Source: Flavivirga aquimarina
GTDB lineage: Bacteria > Bacteroidota > Bacteroidia > Flavobacteriales > Flavobacteriaceae
Direction of reading: 5' to 3'
DNA: 64,000 nucleotides
Assembly (NCBI RefSeq): GCF_030540835.1
Contig: NZ_JAUOEK010000178.1
Span: 21,841-85,840 of the forward strand
Under the pieces are notes generated by a model that had not been told where the DNA came from, did no database searches, and saw nothing but the letters and a program-made list of their open reading frames with translations. The translations under genes and the position numbers were made by a program. This document shows, one piece after another, positions 1-9,426 of this stretch. Each line of letters begins with the position of its first letter. Position 1 is the stretch's first letter.

Positions 1-69
1 TGACAGGATTTGAACCTGCGACCACACGACCCCCAGCCGTGTACGCTAACCGGACTGCGCCACATCCCG
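1..69 (-). tRNA. tRNA-Pro(GGG), 3' end cut by window edge
   Basis: Read on the minus strand, the sequence begins CGGGATGTGGCGCAG, typical of bacterial tRNA-Pro. It has an anticodon arm CACGG/TCGTG enclosing the loop CTGGGGG, which puts the anticodon GGG at 32-34. The T arm GCAGG-TTCAAAT-CCTGT follows. The 5' acceptor strand CGGGATG is at 63-69, but only the first two bases (CA) of its partner strand are inside the window, so roughly 7-8 bases of the mature 3' end are missing. Confidence 0.93.
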
Positions 70-123
70 AATTATTTTAATAATTTTCAAAGAAAACTAT
101 ATTTTAATAAATCACAAAAATTT

Positions 124-158
124 AAATAAAAAAAGACTGCATTTTATGCAGTCTTAAA
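124..158 (-). terminator. Rho-independent terminator of trxB
   Basis: A perfect 9-bp stem AAGACTGCA (133-141) / TGCAGTCTT (147-155) with a 5-nt loop lies just past the trxB stop codon. On the minus strand it is followed by a run of T (the A run at 126-134). It separates trxB from the tRNA gene. Confidence 0.85.
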
Positions 159-176
159 TTTTATTTATTATTATTT

Positions 177-1127
177 CTATCCTTCTTTTGCTGCTAAATA
201 ACGTTCGGCATCAAGAGCTGCCATACAACCTGTTCCTGCAGCTGTAACTGCTTGTCTGTAAACATGATCTGCTGCATCTCCAGAAACAAAAACACCTTCT
301 ATATTTGTTTTAGATGTTCCAGGTACATTAATAATATAACCTGTTTCATCTAAGTCTAAGAAGTCTTTAAAAATATCTGTATTGGGTTTGTGCCCAATGG
401 CAACGAAAAATCCTGTAGCAGGAATATCATGCTTTTCATTCGTTTTATTATTAAAAACTCTAACGCCAGTAACTACTTGTCCATCTCCTAAAACCTCATC
501 AGTTTCTGTATTAAATAGTATTTCAATATTTTCAGTGTCTTTAACTCTTTTAGCCATGATCTTAGATGCTCTAAATTCATCTCTACGTACCAGCATTGTT
601 ACTTTTGAACATAGTTTCGATAAATAATGAGCTTCTTCACAGGCAGAATCTCCAGCGCCAACAATTACAACTTCTTGATTTCTATAAAAGAATCCGTCAC
701 ATACTGCACAAGCGGATACACCACCGCCTAGTTTCAAATATTTTTGTTCTGAATCTAATCCTAAATATTTTGCCGATGCTCCTGTCGATATTATAACTGT
801 TTCACAATGAATTTCTTTGGTATCGTTAACCCATACTTTATGAATGTCTCCAGAGAAATCAACTTTTGTAACCCAACCATCACGTACATCAGTATCAAAA
901 CGTTCTGCTTGTTTTTGTAATTCAATCATCATTTCTGGTCCTGTTACTCCTTCAGGGTAACCCGGAAAATTTTCAACTTCGTTAGTTGTTGTTAATTGAC
1001 CTCCTGGTTGGGTACCTTGATATAACACAGGCGACATATTAGCTCTTGCTGCATAAATAGCTGCCGTATAACCAGCTGGTCCGGAACCTATAATTAAGCA
1101 CTTAATTTTTTCTATTGTATCCGACAT
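177..1127 (-). CDS. trxB: Thioredoxin reductase (NADPH)
   Basis: A 316-residue protein of the usual length for bacterial thioredoxin reductase, which uses NADPH and FAD to reduce thioredoxin in the cytoplasm. Visible motifs are the N-terminal FAD-binding GSGPAGYTAA (about residues 14-23), the redox-active CAVC disulfide (about 139-142), the NADPH-binding GAGDSACEEA (about 157-166) and the C-terminal FAD motif with GDAAD followed by RQAVTAAGTGCMAA. The start is supported by the immediate onset of the first beta strand and by a good promoter element about 25 bp upstream. It has its own terminator. It is a housekeeping gene and probably marks the boundary of the carbohydrate locus. Confidence 0.97.
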   Translation of the reverse strand: MSDTIEKIKCLIIGSGPAGYTAAIYAARANMSPVLYQGTQPGGQLTTTNEVENFPGYPEGVTGPEMMIELQKQAERFDTDVRDGWVTKVDFSGDIHKVWVNDTKEIHCETVIISTGASAKYLGLDSEQKYLKLGGGVSACAVCDGFFYRNQEVVIVGAGDSACEEAHYLSKLCSKVTMLVRRDEFRASKIMAKRVKDTENIEILFNTETDEVLGDGQVVTGVRVFNNKTNEKHDIPATGFFVAIGHKPNTDIFKDFLDLDETGYIINVPGTSKTNIEGVFVSGDAADHVYRQAVTAAGTGCMAALDAERYLAAKEG

Positions 1128-1151
1128 AATATTTATAAAATTTAATCAAAG

Positions 1152-1159
1152 CAAAAGTA
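1152..1159 (-). promoter_or_regulatory. Bacteroidota -7 promoter element for trxB
   Basis: On the minus strand this reads TACTTTTG, an exact match to the TAnnTTTG -7 consensus of Bacteroidota housekeeping promoters. It lies about 25 bp before the trxB ATG, implying a leader of roughly 20 nt. No clear -33 TTTG partner is visible at the expected spacing, so the call rests on the -7 element and its position. Confidence 0.5.
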
Positions 1160-1242
1160 GAATTTTTGATTAAATCCTTACACATAAATTATCAATAGTT
1201 TTTATAAAAAGATAAAGTTTAATTATTTTTATTCTAAATGCT

Positions 1243-1401
1243 GAACTCGTTTAAACTTTTTGGATTTAAGCGAAAATTAGAAGTTTTTAGTTCTGTTGAA
1301 GGCTTTTTTGAGTTGCATAGCAGAGCTACGGAAGGAAAAAAGACAAAAACAGAGTTGAAAACAGCAATTTTTTAGCAAATTGAAAAAGTTTAAACGAGTT
1401 C
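1243..1401. repeat. 159-bp MITE-like or hairpin element with 19-bp terminal inverted repeats
   Basis: The ends are perfect 19-bp inverted repeats: GAACTCGTTTAAACTTTTT at 1243-1261 and its reverse complement at 1383-1401. The interior is also largely self-complementary: the region around 1280-1312 pairs imperfectly with about 1335-1372, and TAGC-AGA-GCTA sits near the centre (1318-1328). The element could therefore fold end to end into one long hairpin. It holds no ORF and lies between the last gene of the glycan locus and trxB. It may be a non-autonomous mobile element, a dispersed chromosomal repeat or a processed structured transcript end. Confidence 0.75.
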
Positions 1402-1439
1402 ACTATTAAAACATGACTCAATTGTAATACCTAGCCTTA

Positions 1440-3080
1440 TTATTTAGTACTTAAACTATGCTTGGCGTAATTTAAGCCCAATGCATCATACCGTTCTGCT
1501 AAATGTTTCAAACGCTTGTGAAAATCGTTCCAATTTCTAGAATTTTTTGAAGACCAAACAACCTCAGACAAAGCTGTTAATCTAGGCAAAATCATATACT
1601 CTACATGCTCTGTTGTTTTCATATATTCTGTCCAAACATTACCTTGTGCTCCTAAAATATATTTTTGTTCATCCTCGGTAAGCTCTTTTGGCGTTGGTTC
1701 GTACCCATATACGTCTTGAACGGTTGTTTTACCACCTATAGAGAGCGGTTCATTTTCTTTAACCTCTGTTTGATAAAAGTCAAAATAACAAGAATGTGTG
1801 GGAGTCATAACTACATTGTGTTGATGTTTCGCAGCCTCAATACCTCCTTTTTCACCACGCCACGACATGACGGTAGCGTTTGGTGCTAATCCGCCTTCTA
1901 AAATTTCATCCCATCCAATAATATTTTTTCCTTTTGAGTTTAAGAATTTTTCAATTCTTTTAATGAAATAGCTCTGTAATTCATGTTCATCTTTTAACCC
2001 CTCTCTTTTTATAACATCTTGAGCTAATTTACTTTGTTCCCATTGTAACTTAGGAGCCTCGTCACCACCAATATGAATTAACCCACTTGGAAATAAGTCT
2101 ACGACTTCTGTTAATACATCTTCTAAAAATTGAAAGGTTTCTTCGCTAGGAGCATAAATTTCCGGGAATACCCCCCATCTTGTACCTACTTCATACTGTT
2201 CTCCTGTATTTCCTAATTCTGGATAAGCCGCAATAGCAGCTAAAGAATGCCCCGGCAATTCAATTTCTGGAATTACGGTTACATGCCTTTTAGAGGCATA
2301 AGCAACAATATCTTTTATCTCTTCTTGAGTATAAAAACCGCCATAGCGAACACCGTCATACTTTACATCGTCATTTTTCCATGTATTGCCATGTCCTACA
2401 ATCGTTTCTTTTCTAAAAGCCCCTACTTCGGTTAGCTTTGGATATTTTTTAATTTCTATGCGCCAACCTTGGTCTTCTGTTAAATGCCAATGAAATGTAT
2501 TCATTTTATGCATCGCAATGATATCTATATACTTTTTAATAAAGTCAACAGGAAAAAAATGACGTGCCACATCTAAATGCATACCTCGGTACACATATCT
2601 TGGACTATCTTTAATTTGTGTTGCTGGAATGGTTAATTCAGTCTCTTTATCACTAGATTCAATAGATGAAGGCATTAACTGACGTAAGGTTTGTATACCA
2701 TAAAACACCCCTTTATTCGTTTTTCCTGAAATAGTTATTTGATCGTAAGTAACTGATAAGGTGTAGCCTTCATCATGAACTATATTTTCATCTAATTGTA
2801 AAACAATATTACCTTTAAGGTTTTTAGCATCCTTAAAAGAAATTTCTGTGCCTACTGCATTACTTAACATACCGGAAAGGTAATTACCTTCATTCTCTAA
2901 ATCTGATGTACCAATAATTTTTGTATTAGAATCTATCAAAAACCTTCCTTTTAGAATTTCTAATGATGTTGGTTTTGGTATGATTTGATAATCATCTTCT
3001 GAGTTTACAATATTTTGGTACTGGTTAGCGTATGAAAAAACAGTTGTAAAAGATAGTATTAATAAGAGTATCTGTTTCAT
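1440..3080 (-). CDS. GH20 beta-N-acetylhexosaminidase
   Basis: A 546-residue exo-hydrolase that removes terminal beta-GlcNAc or beta-GalNAc. A signal peptide covers about residues 1-19 (hydrophobic, ending SYA-NQ), so it is exported. An N-terminal GH20b-type domain (about 30-150) precedes the TIM barrel (about 160-500). The barrel shows HWHLTEDQGWR near 197-207 and the catalytic pair Asp340-Glu341 in HIGGDE, used in substrate-assisted catalysis. It lacks the C-terminal accessory domains of the two larger GH20 proteins in the locus. It is the last gene of the minus-strand series, 25 bp after the next GH20 gene. Linkage specificity cannot be read from the sequence. Confidence 0.95.
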   Translation of the reverse strand: MKQILLLILSFTTVFSYANQYQNIVNSEDDYQIIPKPTSLEILKGRFLIDSNTKIIGTSDLENEGNYLSGMLSNAVGTEISFKDAKNLKGNIVLQLDENIVHDEGYTLSVTYDQITISGKTNKGVFYGIQTLRQLMPSSIESSDKETELTIPATQIKDSPRYVYRGMHLDVARHFFPVDFIKKYIDIIAMHKMNTFHWHLTEDQGWRIEIKKYPKLTEVGAFRKETIVGHGNTWKNDDVKYDGVRYGGFYTQEEIKDIVAYASKRHVTVIPEIELPGHSLAAIAAYPELGNTGEQYEVGTRWGVFPEIYAPSEETFQFLEDVLTEVVDLFPSGLIHIGGDEAPKLQWEQSKLAQDVIKREGLKDEHELQSYFIKRIEKFLNSKGKNIIGWDEILEGGLAPNATVMSWRGEKGGIEAAKHQHNVVMTPTHSCYFDFYQTEVKENEPLSIGGKTTVQDVYGYEPTPKELTEDEQKYILGAQGNVWTEYMKTTEHVEYMILPRLTALSEVVWSSKNSRNWNDFHKRLKHLAERYDALGLNYAKHSLSTK

Positions 3081-3105
3081 ATCTATATTTATTTAAAAAT
3101 TTTAG

Positions 3106-5445
3106 TTAATAAATTACAACCTCATCTACCAAAATTCTTGAAGCATTTCCTGCTTGATGATGTCCTTCTGGTATAGGGTTTACACTTTTTGCTTTTATTT
3201 TTATCGATTTTACTAAGATTTTATCAAAACTTATTTCGCTCTTTACTTTATTTCTTCCTTGTGTATGACTCGCTTTGGTTTGATTAATTTTTCCTAATTT
3301 GGTATATGTTTTCCCATCTTGTGAACCAAAAACCTCTATATGTTCTGGTAGATAAACGCTACCAATAGTGAATCGTAAACTAGTCATCATTAATTTTTCA
3401 ATTTCTGTGGGTTGAGGAAAGATGATGTCTACTTCTAAATCCCCTTTTATAGTTTGCCAATTAGAATCCCATCGATGAAGTTTTCCATAATTTAAATCAA
3501 CTAGCTTATCTATTTCATCTGTTCCTTTAGGGTTAGCGGCATCTGAATGATAAATAACTTTAGCTCCAAAAGCTTTGTGTATAGGGAAATGTTTTTTCGA
3601 TATGTTTCCAACTTGTTTTCCATTTAAAAAACTAGTGGTCTTTAATGTCGTTGTTGCATCAATAGAAAACGCCTCTTCATATTTATTTGAACTTAAGGAA
3701 GGTTCACTACCGTCCAAAGTGTAATATATATCTAAACCTTCAGCTTCAGACTGTAAAGAAATATCAATAGCACCTTCTTCATTTCCGCTATGGTTTATTT
3801 TTACATTAAAAGCACTCGTTGCATAACGCACACCTTGCGCATCAAATCGTTTAAATTGGTTAAGCAGTCGTGTCGTAAAACTTTCCCAATTCTTAGATTT
3901 TTCTTGTGTCCAACCATTTTCTGCAATGGCATATAATCTTGGAAAAGTCATATAGGTTAACTTTCCCCAATCACTAATAGATTCTGTCCATAAATTACCC
4001 TGAATCCCCAAAACGTGTTTTCCTTGGGCTTGTGTTAAACTATCTGATATTATTTTATAGGTATAAGTATCTTTTAAAAAACTGTAACTATACCCTAAGT
4101 TAGGTTCTAAATCGTCATCGCCTTGTTTTAAATCTAAATAACAATATTTAGAAGGCGTCATAATGACATCGTGTCCTTCTCTTGCAGCTGCTATTCCTCC
4201 TTTTTCACCTCGCCATGACATGACTGTAGCGTTTGGCGCTAAACCGCCTTCTAAAATTTCATCCCAACCAATCATTTTTTTACCACGTGCATTAATCATT
4301 TTCTCTACACGCTTAACAAAATAACTTTGAAGTTCTTTCTCATCAGCTAAGTTTTCATCTTTTATGCGTTGTTGACAATCGGGGTCTATTTTCCAAGACT
4401 CTTTATTGCATTCATCACCTCCAATATGTACATATTCAAAAGGAAACAAATCCGTGACTTCTTCTAAAACATGTTCTACAAACTCAAAAGTCACCTCTTT
4501 ACCCGGGCAAAGTGTATTGTTCTTCATAACTCCACCAGTGGCAACATAAAATGGGCCACCTGTACACGAAATTTCTGGATAGGACGCTATGGTAGCAAGC
4601 GAATGTCCAGGCATATCTAATTCTGGTATTATTTCTACAAAACGTTCTTTGGCATATGCTACAATCTCTTTAATATCCTCTTGGGTATAAAATCCACCGT
4701 AAGTGGCTTTTTCTCCTTCTTTTTGTACAGGTCTGCCCCACCAATTCGAAATGCTCTCATCTGTAATGTTATAGTCAACGCGCCATGCGCCTACTTCTGT
4801 TAATTTAGGATATTTTTTAATCTCTAAACGCCATCCTTGATCGTCTGATAAATGCCAATGAAAACGGTTTAGTTTAATTTCAGACATATAATCAATGACA
4901 TCTTTAATCTGTTCTTTACTAAAAAAGTGACGAGACACATCTAGCATATGTCCTCTCCATTTAAAAGCAGGTTTATCTTTAATCGTAACAACAGGAACAC
5001 CCCAAACTACATTGTTTTGCTCCTTTTGTGAATAAAATGATGCTGGTAATAACTGTTTTAAACTTTGTAAAGCATAGAAAAAACCAACGCCTGATGCTGC
5101 TTTTATCTGGATGTCTGTTTTATTGATATAGAGTTGATATGCTTCTTCTTCTATAGAACTATCGGTACTAAATACAATATCTCCTTCTCCTTCTCCTAAC
5201 TTAACTTCTGGTATCCATCCCGACACGTTTTTAAATTGATTAAAAAAAGTAGAAGCAATTTCCAATTGCTCCTTATTTTCTACCAGAATGATTGTATTTT
5301 CATTAATTTCAAAATGCCCTTCACCAGCTATTAATTCTGCTGGTAATGGTGTAATAGCTATTTCACCTAATTGTAATTGTTTCTTATTAGTGCATGAAAT
5401 AATAATTAAAGCACCTATGAAACCTAATATTAATTTCTTTTTCAT
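3106..5445 (-). CDS. GH20 beta-N-acetylhexosaminidase, lipoprotein with C-terminal accessory domains
   Basis: A 779-residue protein with a lipoprotein signal (IIISC, Cys18), so probably attached to a membrane and perhaps surface-exposed. The order is a GH20b-like domain (about 28-155), a catalytic barrel (about 160-530) with HWHLSDDQGWR near 196-206 and catalytic Asp344-Glu345 in HIGGDE, and a short beta domain around 550-615 with YYTLDGSEPS, typical of the chitobiase/hexosaminidase C-terminal domain. A final region (about 635-779) resembles an F5/8 type C (discoidin-like) carbohydrate-binding fold. Close in sequence to the preceding 546-residue GH20. It starts 4 bp after the stop of the upstream GH92 gene, suggesting co-transcription. 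Confidence 0.95.
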   Translation of the reverse strand: MKKKLILGFIGALIIISCTNKKQLQLGEIAITPLPAELIAGEGHFEINENTIILVENKEQLEIASTFFNQFKNVSGWIPEVKLGEGEGDIVFSTDSSIEEEAYQLYINKTDIQIKAASGVGFFYALQSLKQLLPASFYSQKEQNNVVWGVPVVTIKDKPAFKWRGHMLDVSRHFFSKEQIKDVIDYMSEIKLNRFHWHLSDDQGWRLEIKKYPKLTEVGAWRVDYNITDESISNWWGRPVQKEGEKATYGGFYTQEDIKEIVAYAKERFVEIIPELDMPGHSLATIASYPEISCTGGPFYVATGGVMKNNTLCPGKEVTFEFVEHVLEEVTDLFPFEYVHIGGDECNKESWKIDPDCQQRIKDENLADEKELQSYFVKRVEKMINARGKKMIGWDEILEGGLAPNATVMSWRGEKGGIAAAREGHDVIMTPSKYCYLDLKQGDDDLEPNLGYSYSFLKDTYTYKIISDSLTQAQGKHVLGIQGNLWTESISDWGKLTYMTFPRLYAIAENGWTQEKSKNWESFTTRLLNQFKRFDAQGVRYATSAFNVKINHSGNEEGAIDISLQSEAEGLDIYYTLDGSEPSLSSNKYEEAFSIDATTTLKTTSFLNGKQVGNISKKHFPIHKAFGAKVIYHSDAANPKGTDEIDKLVDLNYGKLHRWDSNWQTIKGDLEVDIIFPQPTEIEKLMMTSLRFTIGSVYLPEHIEVFGSQDGKTYTKLGKINQTKASHTQGRNKVKSEISFDKILVKSIKIKAKSVNPIPEGHHQAGNASRILVDEVVIY

Positions 5446-5449
5446 AATT

Positions 5450-7675
5450 TTATTTTTTTATCAGCTCTTTATTTGGTTTGCTTCCCAATATATAATGAAG
5501 TTTTCCTCCTTGCATAATTTGCTTATGGTTTAAAGTCAACTTATCATAAGGTTTTCCGTTTAATGTTATGGATTGTATATAAAAATTTGCTTCTGTTTGG
5601 TTTTCTGCAGTAATAATGAATTGTTTTCCGTTTTCCAGTTTAATTATGGCTTCTTCATAAAGCGGTGATGTTAAACTATAAATGCCATTTGCCGGGTTGA
5701 TTGGATACATACCCATTGCTGAAAAAACCAACCATGCAGACATTTGCCCACAATCTTCATTACCACAATAACCGTTTGGTTTTGTACTGTATTGAGTTTC
5801 TATAATTTTACGAACCATTTGCTGCGTTTTCCAATGTTTTCCAATGTTATTATATAAATAGGAAACATGGTGACTGGGTTCATTTCCGTGGGCGTATTGA
5901 CCAATCATTCCTGTACTAAAAATAGGTAATTTGTCTTCTGCTGTTGGATAATACGTGAACATAGAATCTAATTTAACGGCAAACTTCTCCTTACCTAATG
6001 TGTTTATTAACCCATCTATATCGTGTGGCACAAACCAGAAATATTGCCATGCATTGCTTTCGCAAAACTCTCTGGTATATTCTTTTGCCGAAAATGGTGA
6101 ACCAAAATTTCCTTGTGCATCTTTAGGTCTAAAAAATGTTGAGGAATCGTCATAAAGGTTTTTCCAGTTGTTTGCTCTTTTTGAAAACGTTTTTTCTATG
6201 TCATTTTCCCCTAGTGCCTTAGCTAGTTGTGCGATACACCAATCATTATAAGCATATTCCAATGTTTTAGACACCGACCAGTTTTCGTGATTTTCTCCTG
6301 TTGGAACATAGCCTAATTCCATATAGGTATCTATTTGTCTGCCTTTTTCGGTAGCTGATGCGACACAAGCTTCTAAGGCTTTTTTTGCATCTATAGGAAT
6401 GTTTTTAAAATAGGCATCTACTATAACAGGAACGGCATGATACCCTATCATCATATTGGTTTCATTCCCTGCCAAAGACCACACTGGAAGTAACCCTGTT
6501 TCGTCATAATGCGATAAAAAGGATTTAACCATATCTTCCGTTTCTTCTGTGTTTAAAATGGTATATAGCGGATGTGTGGCCCTAAAAGTATCCCAAAGTG
6601 AAAATGTATCGTATTTGTTATAGCCATTAGCTGTATGAACCTTCCCATCGGCTCCTTTGTACGCACCATCTACATCACTATGCAATGATGGTGTTAAAAA
6701 ACAATGGTATAGATTTGTATAAAACAATTCTTTTTGAGACTCTGTTCCTTTTATTGTTATTTTAGATAAATACTGTTCCCATTTTGTTTCTGCTGCCGTT
6801 ACTGTTTGCTCAAAATTCCAATCTGGTAATTCTGCTTCTAAGTTTTTTCGAGCTCCGTCTATACTTGCTGAGGACAAAGCTACTTTTACCAATATTTTTT
6901 CATCGGTATCCGTCTTATAGTTAGCCACTATTCGGGTAAACTTTCCATTAACACTACTTGAGTCTTTTTCTTTTGAATTTTCAAACAATTGTATGCTATC
7001 AATAGGTTTTGAAAATTTCATTACAAAATACACGCGTTGGTCTCTTGCCCATCCTTTCGACTTTCTATATCCTGTAATGGTTTGTTTATCTTCAATAGTA
7101 ATTTTTGTATCTACTGGGGCATCCCAGTTTAAACTGTAACCCAAATCGAGTATGATTTGGCTTTTTTCATCCTTAGGAAATGTATATTGATGAAAGCCTA
7201 CGCGGGCTGTTGTTGTTAGTTCTACTTTAATTCCTGAGCTTAATAAATCTACCGTATAATATCCCGGACTCGCTTTTTCTTGATTGTGTGAAAACTTTGA
7301 ATAAGGTCTGTACCTTCCTTCGGGAGTCAAACTTTCGGTAAACCTGCTATTTAAAGGCATTAATAACAAATCATACATATCGCCTGCTCCGGTTCCAGAA
7401 AGATGTGTGTGGCTAAACCCTGCTATAGTTGAATCTGGCCAAAAATAGCCTGCAATTCTATCCCACCCCGGGAGTCCGTTATCTGGACTTAATTGTACCA
7501 TTCCAAAGGGTAAAACAGCGCCCGGATAGGTGTTTCCTGGACCATCTGTTCCTGTAAAGGTATTTACATAACTCGTTAACCCCTTTATTTTTTTAGTTTC
7601 GGGTTTCTTTTCTGTTTTACATGAAAAAAAACCTAAACATAATGTTAGTAATAATAGATAATTGTAACCCTTCAT
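5450..7675 (-). CDS. GH92 alpha-mannosidase, lipoprotein
   Basis: A 741-residue calcium-dependent exo-alpha-mannosidase family protein. The lipoprotein signal ends LGFFSC. The N-terminal beta-sandwich opens with VNTFTGTDGPGNTYPGAVLPFG, a family hallmark; the C-terminal alpha/alpha barrel carries HGNEPSHHVSY (Glu about 599, candidate general acid) and GNEDCGQMSAW (638-648, with the Asp of the base site). The HH and GNEDxGQ forms resemble the alpha-1,2-mannosidase branch, but linkage is an inference. It lies between a GH20 gene and an unrecognised TIM-barrel-like gene. It is one of five GH92 proteins in the window, with particularly strong similarity to the pair at 51101-53365 and 59525-61780. 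Confidence 0.95.
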   Translation of the reverse strand: MKGYNYLLLLTLCLGFFSCKTEKKPETKKIKGLTSYVNTFTGTDGPGNTYPGAVLPFGMVQLSPDNGLPGWDRIAGYFWPDSTIAGFSHTHLSGTGAGDMYDLLLMPLNSRFTESLTPEGRYRPYSKFSHNQEKASPGYYTVDLLSSGIKVELTTTARVGFHQYTFPKDEKSQIILDLGYSLNWDAPVDTKITIEDKQTITGYRKSKGWARDQRVYFVMKFSKPIDSIQLFENSKEKDSSSVNGKFTRIVANYKTDTDEKILVKVALSSASIDGARKNLEAELPDWNFEQTVTAAETKWEQYLSKITIKGTESQKELFYTNLYHCFLTPSLHSDVDGAYKGADGKVHTANGYNKYDTFSLWDTFRATHPLYTILNTEETEDMVKSFLSHYDETGLLPVWSLAGNETNMMIGYHAVPVIVDAYFKNIPIDAKKALEACVASATEKGRQIDTYMELGYVPTGENHENWSVSKTLEYAYNDWCIAQLAKALGENDIEKTFSKRANNWKNLYDDSSTFFRPKDAQGNFGSPFSAKEYTREFCESNAWQYFWFVPHDIDGLINTLGKEKFAVKLDSMFTYYPTAEDKLPIFSTGMIGQYAHGNEPSHHVSYLYNNIGKHWKTQQMVRKIIETQYSTKPNGYCGNEDCGQMSAWLVFSAMGMYPINPANGIYSLTSPLYEEAIIKLENGKQFIITAENQTEANFYIQSITLNGKPYDKLTLNHKQIMQGGKLHYILGSKPNKELIKK

Positions 7676-7731
7676 TTTTATTTTATTTTCAGCTTTAACA
7701 CACTGGCATTTACAGTGAACTCATCTATCCT

Positions 7732-9402
7732 TTAATTACTTCTTAATTTATTTACTTTAAGGTGTGCATTATTTGCAATATGTCTCTTATATTCTTGTGT
7801 ATAAAGTGTTGCTATTGAACTATATTTTTTTGCAAGCTTATTGTAATCTTTCCATGCCTTATCATACGCTTTAATCCATTTTTGAACTTCTTTGGTATCT
7901 TCTTTAGCTTCTGCATGTTTCATATAGATAAGCGTTCTATATATTTTATACAACTTTAATCCATATTCTGCAGATCCTACGGCATGATTTTTAGCGTCTT
8001 CATTTTGCCAATCAATTGATTTAGCCAACTTAACTATTTCTTTCCATTTTGCTATCGATTCATCTTTTTGAACCAAATTTCTTTCTTGTTCCAAGTCACC
8101 TTTTACTACCATTGGCCATGCAATACCTTGGTCTCTAGTCCACCATGGATTCATGTCCCTATAAGTACTATTTCTTCCTCTAACTACTGCTTCTGCAGAA
8201 AGTAAACATAGCTTTCTAAACTTAGCAATATCATCACCTTTTAAGTTTAAACGTTCTGTTGCATATCTGTTAAAAATAAATTCTTCGCTTTTATCGGTGT
8301 TTTGCCCCCATTGTGCCATAACCCAAGAGTTTAAATCGCACCACAATTCGTCTTTTATATAAGGACCATCCCATCCTCCTCCACGAGACCATGTCCAAAT
8401 ACCAGCATATAATTCAGGTTTTGTTTCTACAAACTCTCTAATACTATTTATTCGCTCTTCTGGCATTCTAGCATGTTCTTCGAAACCTTCAATAACACCA
8501 TTTGCAATATAATTAGGATAAGCGCCTTTTCCTTCATATTCGCGAGCAGATTGAACCTCAATAATTTGACGATGGCGTCCTTGGCCTATGACTTTACTAA
8601 ATGCGTTAGATCTATGAAAATCCCCTTCACAATGTTTGATACTAATAATTAAATTTTCATGTGGTTCTATAGCATTACTTACTTTCATGTAAGTTTTTAG
8701 ATTCCTGTCGAATGCTCCCCAGGTTCTGAAAATAAGTTGTTTATCTCTTTTTTCGCAAATCTCTTCTTTTAAGATCTTAATTAAAGGAATAATGGTTTTT
8801 TCTGCATTCATTTTCTCATCAATTGCTCCAAGATGATATGGTGCATCGTGTAAATAAGTTTCTCCTATACGAACAACTAGTCCATCTAGATCTGGAAACT
8901 GATCGAACATTTCATTAATTTGAGCTCTGATCAGTTTTTCGGTCAATGTATCGTTAGGGTTTCCAAATGTTTCTTTAATATTATATTTTTCAATCAATCT
9001 TTTTGGAAACAAAACAAGATCAGACATAGCATAAATGGCCATATCTTGTTCTTTACATGCTGCATGCATTTGTTTTATTTGTTTGGCTTTTTCATCTACC
9101 CATTTACGATCATCAGATCCTTTAGGTAAAATATCTGCATCTACAGACTCCCAATTAATAGCTAATGCTGGAGATTCAAAAAGAAAATAAACCTTACCAT
9201 TATACCCCATTTCTTTTATAATAGCTGGGTTATTGTACTTAGATTCATATGGAGCCTCTCCAGGGTTATGGTGAACCATATCTAAAATTAAAGGGGCTGA
9301 CGTGTTTTTCTTATTTTGACCAATCACTTTTGTCCCCAATGCACTAAAGACTATTATAAAAAACAGGACTCTTTTAACTAAATTTAATTCTTTTATATTC
9401 AT
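7732..9402 (-). CDS. Secreted protein of unrecognised family, possible TIM-barrel glycoside hydrolase
   Basis: A 556-residue protein with an N-terminal hydrophobic signal (about residues 12-28, ending VIG-QN). I do not recognise the family. It has features of a (beta/alpha)-barrel sugar hydrolase: strand-like segments ending in acidic residues such as LDGLVVRIGETYLHD (about 175-189), LIFRTWGAFDR and IISIKHCEGDFH, plus a tryptophan-rich stretch YAGIWTWSRGGGWDG. The C-terminal 130 residues look helical and rich in lysine. The overall style recalls alpha-glucuronidase-like (GH67-type) barrels, but this is weak. Its place between GH92 and GH20 genes suggests a role in glycan breakdown; the Glu in RIGETY would be a first candidate catalytic residue. 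Confidence 0.7.
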   Translation of the reverse strand: MNIKELNLVKRVLFFIIVFSALGTKVIGQNKKNTSAPLILDMVHHNPGEAPYESKYNNPAIIKEMGYNGKVYFLFESPALAINWESVDADILPKGSDDRKWVDEKAKQIKQMHAACKEQDMAIYAMSDLVLFPKRLIEKYNIKETFGNPNDTLTEKLIRAQINEMFDQFPDLDGLVVRIGETYLHDAPYHLGAIDEKMNAEKTIIPLIKILKEEICEKRDKQLIFRTWGAFDRNLKTYMKVSNAIEPHENLIISIKHCEGDFHRSNAFSKVIGQGRHRQIIEVQSAREYEGKGAYPNYIANGVIEGFEEHARMPEERINSIREFVETKPELYAGIWTWSRGGGWDGPYIKDELWCDLNSWVMAQWGQNTDKSEEFIFNRYATERLNLKGDDIAKFRKLCLLSAEAVVRGRNSTYRDMNPWWTRDQGIAWPMVVKGDLEQERNLVQKDESIAKWKEIVKLAKSIDWQNEDAKNHAVGSAEYGLKLYKIYRTLIYMKHAEAKEDTKEVQKWIKAYDKAWKDYNKLAKKYSSIATLYTQEYKRHIANNAHLKVNKLRSN

Positions 9403-9426
9403 TCTTATAAAGGTTATTTTTATCGG

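Noticed and set aside
1..1401. A tRNA gene near the locus edge suggesting an integrative element
   Set aside because: No integrase, relaxase or attachment-site repeat of the tRNA 3' end is seen, and trxB separates the tRNA from the locus.
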